Assembly: GCF_025642745.1 (NCBI RefSeq)
Contig: NZ_JANZKP010000022.1
Location: forward strand, 1 to 54,634
Origin: Cellulomonas sp. RIT-PI-Y
GTDB lineage: Bacteria; Actinomycetota; Actinomycetes; Actinomycetales; Cellulomonadaceae
Reading direction: 5' to 3'
DNA length: 54,634 nt
Shown here: one piece after another, positions 34,766 through 42,975 of the stretch
Layout of the letters: each line of letters opens with the position of its first letter
Numbering within the stretch: the first letter of the stretch is position 1
The notes under the pieces: model-generated
Told to the model about the DNA's origin: nothing
The model's input: only the letters and a program-made list of their open reading frames with translations
The model's database searches: none
Translations under genes and position numbers: made by a program

Positions 34766-35286
34766 TCGACATGAGCCCGAACCTGGTGCTGATCGGCGTC
34801 ATCGTCGTCCTGGTCACCGCGGGGGTCTACCTGCTGCTGGAGCGCTCGCTCACCCGGGTGCTGATCGGCGTGATCCTGCTCGGCAACGCCGCGAACCTGC
34901 TGTTCCTGATCGCCGGGGGCCGGGCCGGACGGCCGCCGATCGTCGGGGACGCCCCGGTCGACCAGCAGGCCGACCCGCTGCCCCAGGCCATGGTGCTGAC
35001 CGCGATCGTCATCACCCTCGCCACCACGGCGTTCGTCCTGGCGATGGCCTACCGGTCCTGGCAGCTGCACCGCCACGACGAGGTCCAGGACGACATCGAG
35101 GACCGTCGTATCGCCCGGCTGGCCGCCCGCGACCAGCGCGCCACCGACGACGCGGACACCGAGGACACGATCGACACCCTGGACGAACAGGCGGCCGAGA
35201 CCCGCGACGAGACCGATGACGGGGAGGACGCCCTGCCGTCGACGCCCGACCCCCTGCACCCGACCGACGAGGAGGACCGCGCGTGA
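34762..35286 (+). CDS. mrpC: Mrp antiporter subunit C
   Basis: A 174-aa NuoK-like subunit with three helices (VLIGVIVVLVTAGVYLLLER; LLGNAANLLFLIAGG; MVLTAIVITLATTAFVLAMA). It has an acidic C-terminal tail of about 60 residues rich in Asp, Glu and Thr that is not part of the usual ~110-aa subunit. Start ATG overlaps the mrpA stop, and mrpD starts within its stop (GTGA). Confidence 0.92.
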   Translation: MIDMSPNLVLIGVIVVLVTAGVYLLLERSLTRVLIGVILLGNAANLLFLIAGGRAGRPPIVGDAPVDQQADPLPQAMVLTAIVITLATTAFVLAMAYRSWQLHRHDEVQDDIEDRRIARLAARDQRATDDADTEDTIDTLDEQAAETRDETDDGEDALPSTPDPLHPTDEEDRA

Positions 35287-36932
35287 GCGAGTTCTCCTGG
35301 CTGGTCCCGCTGCCGGTCGTCGTCCCGCTGTTCGGCGCCGGACTGGCGCTGGCGCTGTACCGACGTCCCCGGCTCCAGCGGATCATCTCCGTGGTGGCGC
35401 TCAGCGTGGTGCTGGTGGTCGCGGCGGTGCTGCTGGTCGCCGCGGACTCCGGGCCCGTGGTGGTCGACATCGGCAACTGGGCGGCCCCGGTGGGCATCGA
35501 CCTGGTCGCCGACCGGCTGAGCGCGCTGATGCTGACCGTCTCCGCCGCGGTGACGCTCTGCGTCCAGCTGTACTCGCTGGCCCAGGGTGAGGCCGACGGG
35601 GACGAGGCCGCCCCGGTGTCGATCTACCACCCGACGTACCTGATCCTGACCGCGGGCGTGGCCAACGCGTTCCTGTCCGGCGACCTGTTCAACATCTACG
35701 TCGGCTTCGAGATCCTGCTGTTCGCGTCCTACGTGCTGCTGACCATGGGCGGCACCGGCGAGCGGATCCGGGCCGGCAGCGTGTACGTGGTCGTCGCGCT
35801 GCTGTCCTCCGTGCTGTTCCTGATCGCGATCGCGATGATCTACGCCGCGACCGGCACGGTGAACCTGGCCCAGCTGGCCGAGCGCCTGCCGGAGATCGAC
35901 TCCGGGGTGCGGCTGCTGCTGCAGATCCTGCTGCTGCTGGCCTTCGGGATCAAGGCGGCGATCTTCCCGCTGTCCGCCTGGCTCCCGGACTCCTACCCGA
36001 CCGCCCCAGCACCGGTCACCGCGGTGTTCGCCGGACTGCTGACGAAGGTCGGCGTCTACGCGATCATCCGCACCCAGACCCTGCTCTTCCCGGACGGCCG
36101 GCTGAACACCGTCCTGATGTGGGCGGCGCTGGCGACCATGGTGGTCGGCATCCTGGGCGCGGTGGCGCAGGACGACATCAAGCGCATGCTGTCGTTCACG
36201 CTGGTCAGCCACATCGGCTACATGATCTTCGGCATCGCGCTCGGCACCCAGACCGGCTGGTCCGCGGCGATCTACTACGTCGCGCACCACATCACGGTGC
36301 AGACCACGCTGTTCCTGGTCACCGGCCTGATCGAACGTCGCGGCGGCAGCACGTCGCTGGACGAGCTCGGCGGTCTGGCCAAGGCCGCGCCGTTGCTGGC
36401 CGTGCTGTTCTTCATCCCCGCCATGAACCTGGCCGGGATCCCGCCGCTGTCCGGGTTCCTGGGCAAGGTCGGTCTGATGCAGGCCGGCACCCAGCTCGGC
36501 ACCTCGCTGGCGATCACCCTGGTGGTCGGGGGTGTGCTCACCTCGCTCCTGACGCTGTACGCGTTGATCAAGGCCTGGAACAAGGCGTTCTGGCAGACCC
36601 CGCCCGCGCCGCTGCCGGACACCACCCTGCCCCGGGGCATGGTCGGGTCGGCCGGCGCGCTGGTGGTCTTCGGCCTGGCGCTGACGGTGTTCGCCGGGCC
36701 GCTGTACGGCTACGCCGACCGGGCCGCCGACGCGCTGACCGGCCGGGAGTACGTCGAGGCGGTCCTGCCCGACGGGCAGCGCGGCGAGGGCGACTCCGCC
36801 GAGGTCGCGCGGCAGGCCGAGGGCTCGGACACCGAACTGCTGACCGACCCGACCAGCGCGCCGACCGGCGCCCCGAGCGTCGAGCCCGCGACCGGAGCGT
36901 CCGTGTCCTCGTCCCCGGAGGTGACGCCATGA
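35283..36932 (+). CDS. mrpD: Mrp antiporter subunit D
   Basis: A 549-aa NuoN/NuoM-like antiporter subunit of about 14 helices. Typical blocks: NIYVGFEILLFASYVLLTMG, IKAAIFPLSAWLPDSYPTAP with the conserved Lys/His region, and DDIKRMLSFTLVSHIGYMIF. It carries an acidic Ser/Thr/Pro-rich tail of ~55 residues. Fourth domain of a co-translated operon; overlaps mrpE by 4 bp (ATGA). Confidence 0.94.
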   Translation: MSEFSWLVPLPVVVPLFGAGLALALYRRPRLQRIISVVALSVVLVVAAVLLVAADSGPVVVDIGNWAAPVGIDLVADRLSALMLTVSAAVTLCVQLYSLAQGEADGDEAAPVSIYHPTYLILTAGVANAFLSGDLFNIYVGFEILLFASYVLLTMGGTGERIRAGSVYVVVALLSSVLFLIAIAMIYAATGTVNLAQLAERLPEIDSGVRLLLQILLLLAFGIKAAIFPLSAWLPDSYPTAPAPVTAVFAGLLTKVGVYAIIRTQTLLFPDGRLNTVLMWAALATMVVGILGAVAQDDIKRMLSFTLVSHIGYMIFGIALGTQTGWSAAIYYVAHHITVQTTLFLVTGLIERRGGSTSLDELGGLAKAAPLLAVLFFIPAMNLAGIPPLSGFLGKVGLMQAGTQLGTSLAITLVVGGVLTSLLTLYALIKAWNKAFWQTPPAPLPDTTLPRGMVGSAGALVVFGLALTVFAGPLYGYADRAADALTGREYVEAVLPDGQRGEGDSAEVARQAEGSDTELLTDPTSAPTGAPSVEPATGASVSSSPEVTP

Positions 36933-37501
36933 GCCACAAGCCGAAGCCGAGCCTGCTGCGCCAATGGCCGACCGTTCTCTGGCTGATGGTGGTCTGGGTG
37001 CTGCTCTGGGGCTCCCTGAGCTGGGGCAACGTGATCGCCGGACTGATCGTCGCGGTGGCTGTCACCGGTCTGCTGCGGATGACCCCGGTCGACTTCCACG
37101 GCCGGGTGCACCCCTGGGGCGTGGTCGTGCTGGTGACCCGGTTCGTCTACGACCTGTTCAAGGCGTCGATCGAGGTGTCCTGGGTGGCCCTGCGCCCCCG
37201 GCACACCCCGCACGGCGCGGTGATCGGCGTCCAGCTGCGGTCGCACTCCGACCTGTACCTGACCATCACCGCCGAGCTGTGCTCCCTGGTGCCCGGCTCC
37301 CTGGTGGTCGAGGCGCACCGGCTGACCGGCAAGCTGTTCCTGCACGTGCTGGACGTCGAGCAGGTCGGGGGGATCGAGGCGGCCCGCACGGTCGTCCTGG
37401 ACCAGGAGGAACGGGTGCTGCGCGCCCTCGCCTCCGACGCCGAGCTGCGCGAGGCCGGACTGGAGCCGCACCGTCGTCGCCGTGAGGAGGTGGCCGCATG
37501 A
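36929..37501 (+). CDS. mrpE: Mrp antiporter subunit E
   Basis: A 190-aa subunit. Two to three N-terminal helices (LWLMVVWVLLWGSLSWGNVI; IAGLIVAVAVTGLLRM) and the conserved cytosolic segment LTITAELCSLVPGSLVVE identify MrpE. ATG overlaps the mrpD stop and its own stop overlaps the mrpF ATG. Confidence 0.93.
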   Translation: MSHKPKPSLLRQWPTVLWLMVVWVLLWGSLSWGNVIAGLIVAVAVTGLLRMTPVDFHGRVHPWGVVVLVTRFVYDLFKASIEVSWVALRPRHTPHGAVIGVQLRSHSDLYLTITAELCSLVPGSLVVEAHRLTGKLFLHVLDVEQVGGIEAARTVVLDQEERVLRALASDAELREAGLEPHRRRREEVAA

Positions 37502-37902
37502 CCGTCGTCGCGATCATCACCGGCGTGCTGCTGGCCGCGGCCGGCGCGATGGCCCTGATCCGCGCGGAGAAGGGCCCGTCCATGCTGGACCGGACCATCG
37601 CGCTGGACATCGTGGTGAGCGTCCTGGTCGCCGCGGTCGCGCTCTACGCCGCCGTCGACCGTCGTTCCGACGTGGTGCCGATCCTGGTGGTGCTCTCCCT
37701 GGTCGGGTTCATCGGCTCGGTCACCATCTCCCGGTTCGCCTCCGTGGAGCCGGAGGGCGAGGGACGGGTCCGGACCCGGGAGGAGATCGCCGCCGAGGAG
37801 GCCGAGCGGATCAAGGCCGAGGAGGAGGCCGAGTCCGAGCGTCGGGCCCGGCGCGCCAAGGACGCCGAACACACCGCCAAGGACACCGGGGAGGGGCACT
37901 GA
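37498..37902 (+). CDS. mrpF: Mrp antiporter subunit F
   Basis: A 134-aa subunit with three helices and the MrpF block RAEKGPSMLDRTIALDIVVS. The last ~50 residues form a charged, Glu/Arg/Lys-rich helix likely to lie in the cytosol. Start overlaps mrpE (ATGA); stop and the mrpG ATG share one base (TGATG). Confidence 0.93.
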   Translation: MTVVAIITGVLLAAAGAMALIRAEKGPSMLDRTIALDIVVSVLVAAVALYAAVDRRSDVVPILVVLSLVGFIGSVTISRFASVEPEGEGRVRTREEIAAEEAERIKAEEEAESERRARRAKDAEHTAKDTGEGH

Positions 37903-38324
37903 TGAACTGGGACGCCATCGCGGACGTCGCCTCCGCGGTCTGCCTGCTCGGCGGTGCGGCGCTGGCCTTCGCCGCCGGGGTCGGTGTGCTGCGGTTCCCG
38001 GACCTGCTGTCCCGGATGCACGCGGGCACCAAGCCGCAGGTGCTCGGCCTGGTGCTGGTCCTCGTCGGTCTGTCGTTGCGGTTGCGGGACGGCTCGGCGG
38101 TGTGGGCTCTGGTCCTGGTCGCCCTGTTCCAGATGCTCACCGCGCCGGTCGCCGCCCACCTGGTCGGTCGCGCGGGCTACCGCACCGGCAAGGTCCGCGA
38201 CGACCTGCTCGTGGTCGACGAGCTCACCGAGGCCCAGGACCGGGCCGTCCGAGCCGCTGAGGAGGCCGCCGTCCAGGCCGAGACCGCCAACGACGGCGCC
38301 GACCCCAAGCCCAACACCAAGTAG
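37902..38324 (+). CDS. mrpG: Mrp antiporter subunit G
   Basis: A 140-aa subunit with three helices and the MrpG block GVGVLRFPDLLSRMHAGTKP. It ends in a charged tail. Last gene of the A/B-C-D-E-F-G set; all subunits of the complex are present. Confidence 0.93.
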   Translation: MNWDAIADVASAVCLLGGAALAFAAGVGVLRFPDLLSRMHAGTKPQVLGLVLVLVGLSLRLRDGSAVWALVLVALFQMLTAPVAAHLVGRAGYRTGKVRDDLLVVDELTEAQDRAVRAAEEAAVQAETANDGADPKPNTK

Positions 38325-38352
38325 CCCGTCCCGCGGACCGGGCATCGCGTCG

Positions 38353-38402
38353 GCGAGGTCGGCAGTCCGCACCGGAACAGGTCCGGCGGGCTGCCGACCT
38401 CG
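38353..38402 (+). terminator. Inverted repeat after mrpG, possible terminator
   Basis: cgaggtcggcag (38353-38364) and ctgccgacctcg (38391-38402) are exact complements, 29 bp after the mrpG stop. No T tract follows. The right arm belongs to the tandem repeat that starts at 38383. Confidence 0.4.
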
Positions 38403-38477
38403 GCGCGGGCTGCCGACCTGGGGGCGGGTTGCCGACGTCGCCGCGGGTTGCCGTTCCCGGGGCGGGCCGTCGATCCG
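38383..38477. repeat. 19-bp tandem repeat, about five degenerate units
   Basis: Units start at 38383, 38402, 38421, 38440 and 38459. The core is GCGGGYTGCCGACNT; units 1-3 are most alike, 4 and 5 are more diverged. It fills the gap between convergent mrpG and the DUF4235 gene. Confidence 0.65.
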
Positions 38478-38482
38478 GAGGT

Positions 38483-38791
38483 TCAGTCCCGTCCGGGCAG
38501 GTGCCGCCCGTCGTTCACGCGCTTGCTGAAGTGCGCGGTGCCACGGGTGGCCAGGACGCGGGCGAGCGAGACGACCGCACCGGTGATGGCGGCCGCGGCG
38601 ACCACCTCGGCCAGGCGGCTGTCGCCCGGGTCCTCGGGCTGCGGCGGCTTGTGCCCGGCGGCCTTCTGCCAGATCGCGCCGAGCGCCTTCTGCGCCGCCC
38701 AGGCGACCGCTCCGGCCACGATCAGACCGGTGACCTTGGCCAGGGTGGACTCGCTGGTCGCGTCGTTGGCGGACTCTGTCTCATCGGACAC
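38483..38791 (-). CDS. DUF4235-family small membrane protein
   Basis: A 102-aa protein with the DUF4235 layout: a short acidic N-terminus, a helix LAKVTGLIVAGAVAWAAQKA, a middle KPPQPEDPGDSRLAEVV, a second helix VVAAAAITGAVVSLARVLAT and a basic tail. Function of the family is not known. The GTG at 38791 has GGAGG eight bases upstream; a GTG 15 bp further 5' is the alternative. It is divergent from the thiamine operon. Confidence 0.75.
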   Translation of the reverse strand: MSDETESANDATSESTLAKVTGLIVAGAVAWAAQKALGAIWQKAAGHKPPQPEDPGDSRLAEVVAAAAITGAVVSLARVLATRGTAHFSKRVNDGRHLPGRD

Positions 38792-38872
38792 GGTGCGGAC
38801 CTCCACGGTTGCTGGGATGTGCGGGTGCCCACGCTAGTCGGACCGACGTCCTGGCGCAGGTCGCCCACGGTG

Positions 38873-38878
38873 TACTCT
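38873..38878 (+). promoter_or_regulatory. -10 box of the thiamine operon
   Basis: TACTCT lies 9 bp before the first paired base of the TPP riboswitch, so transcription would start at the aptamer's 5' end. The -35 is weak. Confidence 0.45.
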
Positions 38879-38886
38879 CGGCGGCG

Positions 38887-38998
38887 AACGACAGGGGAGC
38901 GCCCCGGGACCGGTTCCGACCGACCCGACCGGCGCTGAGAGTGCGGACGGACCGCAGACCCTCACACCTGATCCGGTTAGCACCGGCGTAGGGAGTCG
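38887..38998 (+). promoter_or_regulatory. TPP (thiamine pyrophosphate) riboswitch
   Basis: Conserved THI-box parts in order: P1 CGAC (38887-38890) pairing with GTCG (38995-38998), ACAGGGGAGC, GCTGAGAG, ACCCTCACACCTGATC and CCGGTTAGCACCGGCGTAGG. High cell TPP should fold the aptamer and turn the downstream thiBPQ operon off. Confidence 0.96.
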
Positions 38999-39041
38999 AG
39001 AATTCTCTCCCCGTCCTGGCACACCCGTGTCCGGACGGCCC

Positions 39042-39059
39042 CCTCGGTACTCATCGAGG
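39042..39059 (+). promoter_or_regulatory. Candidate Shine-Dalgarno-sequestering hairpin
   Basis: CCTCG (39042-39046) can pair with CGAGG (39055-39059), which is part of the GAGGAGGA ribosome binding site of thiB. This would fit translational control by the riboswitch, with the antisequestering strand not yet identified. Confidence 0.4.
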
Positions 39060-39066
39060 AGGAAGC

Positions 39067-40116
39067 ATGCGCAAGACCCTGGGGCTCGGCCTGGCCGCCC
39101 TGGTGCTGACCGGGTGCTCGGTCACCGGCGGCTCGACCCCGTCGGCGAGCGAGTCGGCCGGCACCGTCACCCTGGTCACCCACGACTCGTTCCACCTGAG
39201 CGACGGACTGCTGGCCGACTTCGAGCAGCAGACCGGGCTGACCGTGAAGCAGGTGGCCCCCGGCGACGGCGGCGTCCTGGTGAACCAGCTGATCCTGACC
39301 AAGGACAGCCCGCTCGGCGACGTGGTCTTCGGGATCGACAACAGCTTCGCGACCCGCGCGATCGACGCCGGGGTGCTCGCGCCCTACACCTCGCAGGTCC
39401 CGGCAGCCGAGGACGCCGCGCAGTACGCCCCGGACGACTCCGGATCGCTGACCGCGGTGGACTTCGGCGATGTGTGCCTCAACGTGGACACCACCTGGTT
39501 CGCGGACCACGGCGTCGCGGAGCCGACCACCCTGGACGACCTGACCCGGCCGGAGTACCGGGACCTGACCGTGGTGACGAACGCCGCGACCAGCTCGCCC
39601 GGACTGTCCTTCCTGCTCGCGACGATCGGCGCCAAGGGCGAGGACGGCTGGCAGGCGTACTGGACCGCGCTGAAGGACAACGGCCTCAAGGTCGCCGAGG
39701 GCTGGTCGGACGCGTACTACTCCGACTTCTCCGGTGGTGGCGGTGGGGGCTCCCGGCCGATCGCGCTGTCCTACGCGTCCTCCCCGCCGGAGACCGTGAC
39801 CGACGAGGCCGCAGGCCCGACCACGGCCGCGATGCTCGGCACCTGCTTCCGCCAGGTCGAGTACGCCGGGGTGATCGAGGGCGCCGCGAACCCGGAGGGC
39901 GCCCAGCAGCTGATCGACTTCCTGTTGTCCGACGCGGTCCAGGAGGACATCCCGGGGTCGATGTACATGTACCCGGTCTCCTCCACCGCGGCGCTGCCCG
40001 ACGCCTGGGCGCAGTGGGCCCCGCTCTCCGACGACCCGTGGACGGTCGACCCGGCCGAGATCTCCGAGCACCGCGACGAGTGGGTCCGCGACTGGACGGA
40101 TCTCGTCGTCGGATGA
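39067..40116 (+). CDS. thiB: Thiamine ABC transporter substrate-binding lipoprotein
   Basis: A 349-aa ThiB/TbpA-type protein. Lipoprotein signal MRKTLGLGLAALVLTGC with lipobox LTGC, then the binding fold: VTLVTHDSFHLSDGLLADFE, DVVFGIDNSFATRAIDAGVL, and LSYASSPPETV. It captures thiamine (or its phosphates) outside the cell for the ThiPQ importer. A run of six Gly (SGGGGGGSRP) in a loop before the SYASSPP block is unusual. ATG follows GAGGAGGAAGC. The TPP riboswitch upstream supports the substrate. Confidence 0.92.
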   Translation: MRKTLGLGLAALVLTGCSVTGGSTPSASESAGTVTLVTHDSFHLSDGLLADFEQQTGLTVKQVAPGDGGVLVNQLILTKDSPLGDVVFGIDNSFATRAIDAGVLAPYTSQVPAAEDAAQYAPDDSGSLTAVDFGDVCLNVDTTWFADHGVAEPTTLDDLTRPEYRDLTVVTNAATSSPGLSFLLATIGAKGEDGWQAYWTALKDNGLKVAEGWSDAYYSDFSGGGGGGSRPIALSYASSPPETVTDEAAGPTTAAMLGTCFRQVEYAGVIEGAANPEGAQQLIDFLLSDAVQEDIPGSMYMYPVSSTAALPDAWAQWAPLSDDPWTVDPAEISEHRDEWVRDWTDLVVG

Positions 40117-40120
40117 CCCC

Positions 40121-41905
40121 GTGACCTCCGCGCCGTCACCCTCCGACCGCCCCGCGCCCGCGCTCTCCGACCGCCCCGCGCCCGCGTCGCCGAGTGCGGA
40201 GAACCTGTCGCCCGAATCGCCCGTTCAGCGACACGTTCCTCGCACTCGGCATTCGGCGCTGGCGGGTTCGGGGTGGGCGTGGCTGTGGTGGACCCTGGCG
40301 GCGGCGGTCCCCGTGCTGTTCCTGGCCGTGTTCTTCGCCTGGCCGGTCCTGTCCCTGGTCGGGCGCGGCTTCTGGGACGACGGCCCGGACCTGTCCGGGT
40401 TCGCGGAGGTCTTCGGTCGTCCGCGCACCTGGCGGATCATCGGCCTGACCCTGGCGCAGGGGGCTGCGGGGACCGTGGTCTCGGTGCTGCTCGGGGTCCC
40501 GGGCGCGTACCTGCTCTACCGGTGCCGGTTCCGTGGCCAGGGTGTGCTGCGCGCCTTCGTCACGGTCCCGTTCGTGCTGCCGACCGTGGTGGTGGGGGTG
40601 GCGTTCCGGGCCCTGCTGCGGGAGAACGGCCCGCTCGGTTTCCTCGGGCTGGACGGCACCTTCACCGCGATCGTCGCCGCGCTGGTGTTCTTCAACTACG
40701 CCGTGGTGGTCCGGACCGTCGGTGGTCTGTGGTCCCGGCTCGACCCCCGGCCCGAGCAGGCGGCCCGGTCGCTCGGGGCGTCCCCGGCGCGCGCCTTCCG
40801 GACCGTCACCCTGCCCGCCCTGACCCCGGCGATCGTGTCGGCGGCGTCACTGGTGTTCCTGTTCTGCGCCACCGCCTTCGGCACCGTGCTGGTGCTGGGC
40901 GGGCTGCGGTTCGGCACCGTCGAGACCGAGATCTGGATCCAGACCACCCAGTTCCTGGACCTGCGTGCCGCCGCGGTGCTGTCCGTGGTGCAGGTGGTCG
41001 TCGTGGTCGGGGCGCTGACGGTCGCCGCCCGGGCCCGGAGCCGGCGGGAACGCGCGCTGGCGCTGATCGACGCCCCGACCCCGCCCGGCCGGCCGCACCC
41101 GCTGCCCACCGCGATCACCGCGATCACCCTGGTGCTGCTCGCCCTGCCGTTGATCGCCCTGGTCGCCGGCTCGCTCCGGGTCGGTGACGGCTGGGGCCTC
41201 GACCACTACCGGGCGTTGGCCACCACCGGCGGCGACTCGGCGCTGACCGTGACCGTCTGGCAGGCGTTGTCCAACTCCCTGCGGGTGGCGGTGGACGCCA
41301 CCCTGCTCGCGGTGCTCGTCGGCGGGCTGGTCGCGCTGGTGGTCTCGCGTCGACCCCGGCAGCCGGTGCTGCGGCGGACGGTCGCGGGGCTGGACGGGGT
41401 GTTCATGCTCCCGCTCGGCGTGTCCGCGGTGACGGTCGGCTTCGGCTTCCTGCTCGTGATGGGCCACCCGTTCGGGATCGCGACCGACCTGCGGACCAGC
41501 GGGATCCTGGTGCCGATCGCGCAGGCCGTGGTCGCGGTGCCCCTGGTCGTCCGCACCGTGCTGCCGGTGCTGCGGGCCATCGACCCCCGGCTGCGCGAGG
41601 CGGCGGCGACCCTCGGTGCCGGCTCCGGCCGGGTGCTGGCGACGATCGACCTGCCGGTGGTGGCCCGGTCGCTCGGGCTGGCGGTGGGCTTCGCGTTCGC
41701 GGTGTCGTTGGGGGAGTTCGGCGCGACCAGCTTCCTGGCACGGCCGGACCGTCCGACCCTGCCGGTGGTGATCTTCCGGTTGATCGGGCTCCCCGGCGCG
41801 GACCGGTACGGGATGGCCCTCGCGGCCAGTGTGGTGCTCGCGGTGCTCACCGCGGGGGTGATGGCGCTGGCGGAACGGCTGCGCGGATTCGGAGGGGAAC
41901 TGTGA
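40121..41905 (+). CDS. thiP: Thiamine ABC transporter permease
   Basis: A 594-aa two-domain permease of about 12 helices. Both halves carry the EAA-type loop (EQAARSLGASPARAFRTVTL and REAAATLGAGSGRVLATIDL). It moves thiamine across the membrane with ThiQ. GTG at 40121 begins 4 bp after thiB. The first ~45 residues are odd: a doubled SDRPAPA followed by a stretch (AENLSPESPVQRHVPRTRHS) encoded by the 62-bp palindromic element, with no later start codon before the first helix. The ATPase gene overlaps by 4 bp. Confidence 0.9.
   Translation: MTSAPSPSDRPAPALSDRPAPASPSAENLSPESPVQRHVPRTRHSALAGSGWAWLWWTLAAAVPVLFLAVFFAWPVLSLVGRGFWDDGPDLSGFAEVFGRPRTWRIIGLTLAQGAAGTVVSVLLGVPGAYLLYRCRFRGQGVLRAFVTVPFVLPTVVVGVAFRALLRENGPLGFLGLDGTFTAIVAALVFFNYAVVVRTVGGLWSRLDPRPEQAARSLGASPARAFRTVTLPALTPAIVSAASLVFLFCATAFGTVLVLGGLRFGTVETEIWIQTTQFLDLRAAAVLSVVQVVVVVGALTVAARARSRRERALALIDAPTPPGRPHPLPTAITAITLVLLALPLIALVAGSLRVGDGWGLDHYRALATTGGDSALTVTVWQALSNSLRVAVDATLLAVLVGGLVALVVSRRPRQPVLRRTVAGLDGVFMLPLGVSAVTVGFGFLLVMGHPFGIATDLRTSGILVPIAQAVVAVPLVVRTVLPVLRAIDPRLREAAATLGAGSGRVLATIDLPVVARSLGLAVGFAFAVSLGEFGATSFLARPDRPTLPVVIFRLIGLPGADRYGMALAASVVLAVLTAGVMALAERLRGFGGEL
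40141..40186 (+). repeat. 22-bp direct repeat, period 24 bp, inside thiP
   Basis: The same 22-bp sequence occurs at 40141-40162 and 40165-40186, starting ctccgaccgccccgcg. The period is in frame and doubles the peptide SDRPAPA. It abuts copy B of the palindromic element. Confidence 0.8.
40189..40250. repeat. 62-bp dispersed palindromic element, copy B, within thiP
   Basis: Begins GCCGAGTGCG and ends CGCACTCGGC, with long inverted arms and a centre CGCCCGAATCGCCCG. Aligns over its full 62 bp with the reverse complement of 7991-8052. It is read through in frame as part of the ThiP N-terminus. Confidence 0.78.
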
Positions 41906-42918
41906 CGCACGAGGGTCTGCAGGTCACCGGCCTGGTGGTTCGCTACCCGGGGGTGACCGCCGTCGACGGGGTCGACCTGGGGATCGAGGTCGGCCGGGTG
42001 CTCGCGCTGCTCGGGCCCTCGGGCTGCGGCAAGTCCTCCCTGCTGCGCGCGGTCGCCGGCCTGGAGCCGGTCGCGGCCGGATCGATCGCCTGGCGTGGCC
42101 GGGACCTCTCCGGGGTGCCGACCCACCGGCGCGGGTTCGGTCTGGTGTTCCAGGACGGCCAGCTGTTCGGCCACCGCACGGTCGCGGGGAATGTGGCCTA
42201 CGGCCTGCGGGGCGACTCCGACCGCACGGCCCGGGTGGCGGAGCTGCTCGATCTGGTCGGCCTGCCCGGCTATCAGGACCGCCCGGTGGGCACGCTGTCC
42301 GGCGGCGAACGCCAGCGGGTCGCCCTGGCGCGCTCGCTGGCCCCGCGTCCGCGTCTCCTGCTGCTGGACGAGCCGCTGTCCGCCCTGGACCGCGCCCTCC
42401 GCGAGCGACTCGCCGACGACCTGCGGTCCGCGCTGGTCGCCACCGGCACCACCGCGCTGTTCGTGACCCACGACCAGGACGAGGCCGCGACCGTCGCCGA
42501 CCGGGTGGCCGTGATGTCCGCGGGCCGACTGGTGCAGACCGGCAGGCCGGAGGAGCTGTGGGCCGCGCCGGTCGACACCACGGTGGCCCGGTTCCTGGGC
42601 TACCGCACCGCACTGCCCGGTCCGGACGGTGCACGAGTGGTGGCGGAGGGCGGCTGGGCGGTGGACGACGGCCCCGCGCCGCGTTCCGACCAGTCACGTT
42701 CCGGCGACCGGGTGGCCGCCACCGTCACCGGCCGCCGTACCCGTCGCGGCCGGCCCGAGGTGGTCGCCGACCTGGACCCGCGCTCCGGGGCGACCGGCCT
42801 GGGCGGTGACCCGCTCGCCCCGGTGGCGGCGCGACCCGGGCCCGACCGGATGCCCCGGCCGGGGGAGCGGGTGTGGCTGCGGATCGACCCGCACGCGTCG
42901 GCGGTGCTGGCCGCCTAG
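41902..42918 (+). CDS. thiQ: Thiamine ABC transporter ATP-binding protein
   Basis: A 338-aa ABC ATPase. Walker A is GPSGCGKSS (residues ~35-43), Q-loop FQDGQLFGH, signature LSGGERQR, Walker B LLLLDEPLSALD, and switch His in VTHDQDEA. The C-terminal ~100 residues look like a TOBE-type regulatory domain, longer than in enterobacterial ThiQ (~230 aa). GTG start overlaps the thiP stop. It powers thiamine import. Confidence 0.9.
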   Translation: MTHEGLQVTGLVVRYPGVTAVDGVDLGIEVGRVLALLGPSGCGKSSLLRAVAGLEPVAAGSIAWRGRDLSGVPTHRRGFGLVFQDGQLFGHRTVAGNVAYGLRGDSDRTARVAELLDLVGLPGYQDRPVGTLSGGERQRVALARSLAPRPRLLLLDEPLSALDRALRERLADDLRSALVATGTTALFVTHDQDEAATVADRVAVMSAGRLVQTGRPEELWAAPVDTTVARFLGYRTALPGPDGARVVAEGGWAVDDGPAPRSDQSRSGDRVAATVTGRRTRRGRPEVVADLDPRSGATGLGGDPLAPVAARPGPDRMPRPGERVWLRIDPHASAVLAA

Positions 42919-42975
42919 CCCGATCGAGTGCCCGCGGCCGTCGCGCCGGCCGCGGGACCGCTAGCGTCTGGCGCC

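Noticed and set aside
38383..38477. Possible CRISPR array
   Set aside because: The repeats are 19 bp, degenerate and directly adjacent with no spacers.
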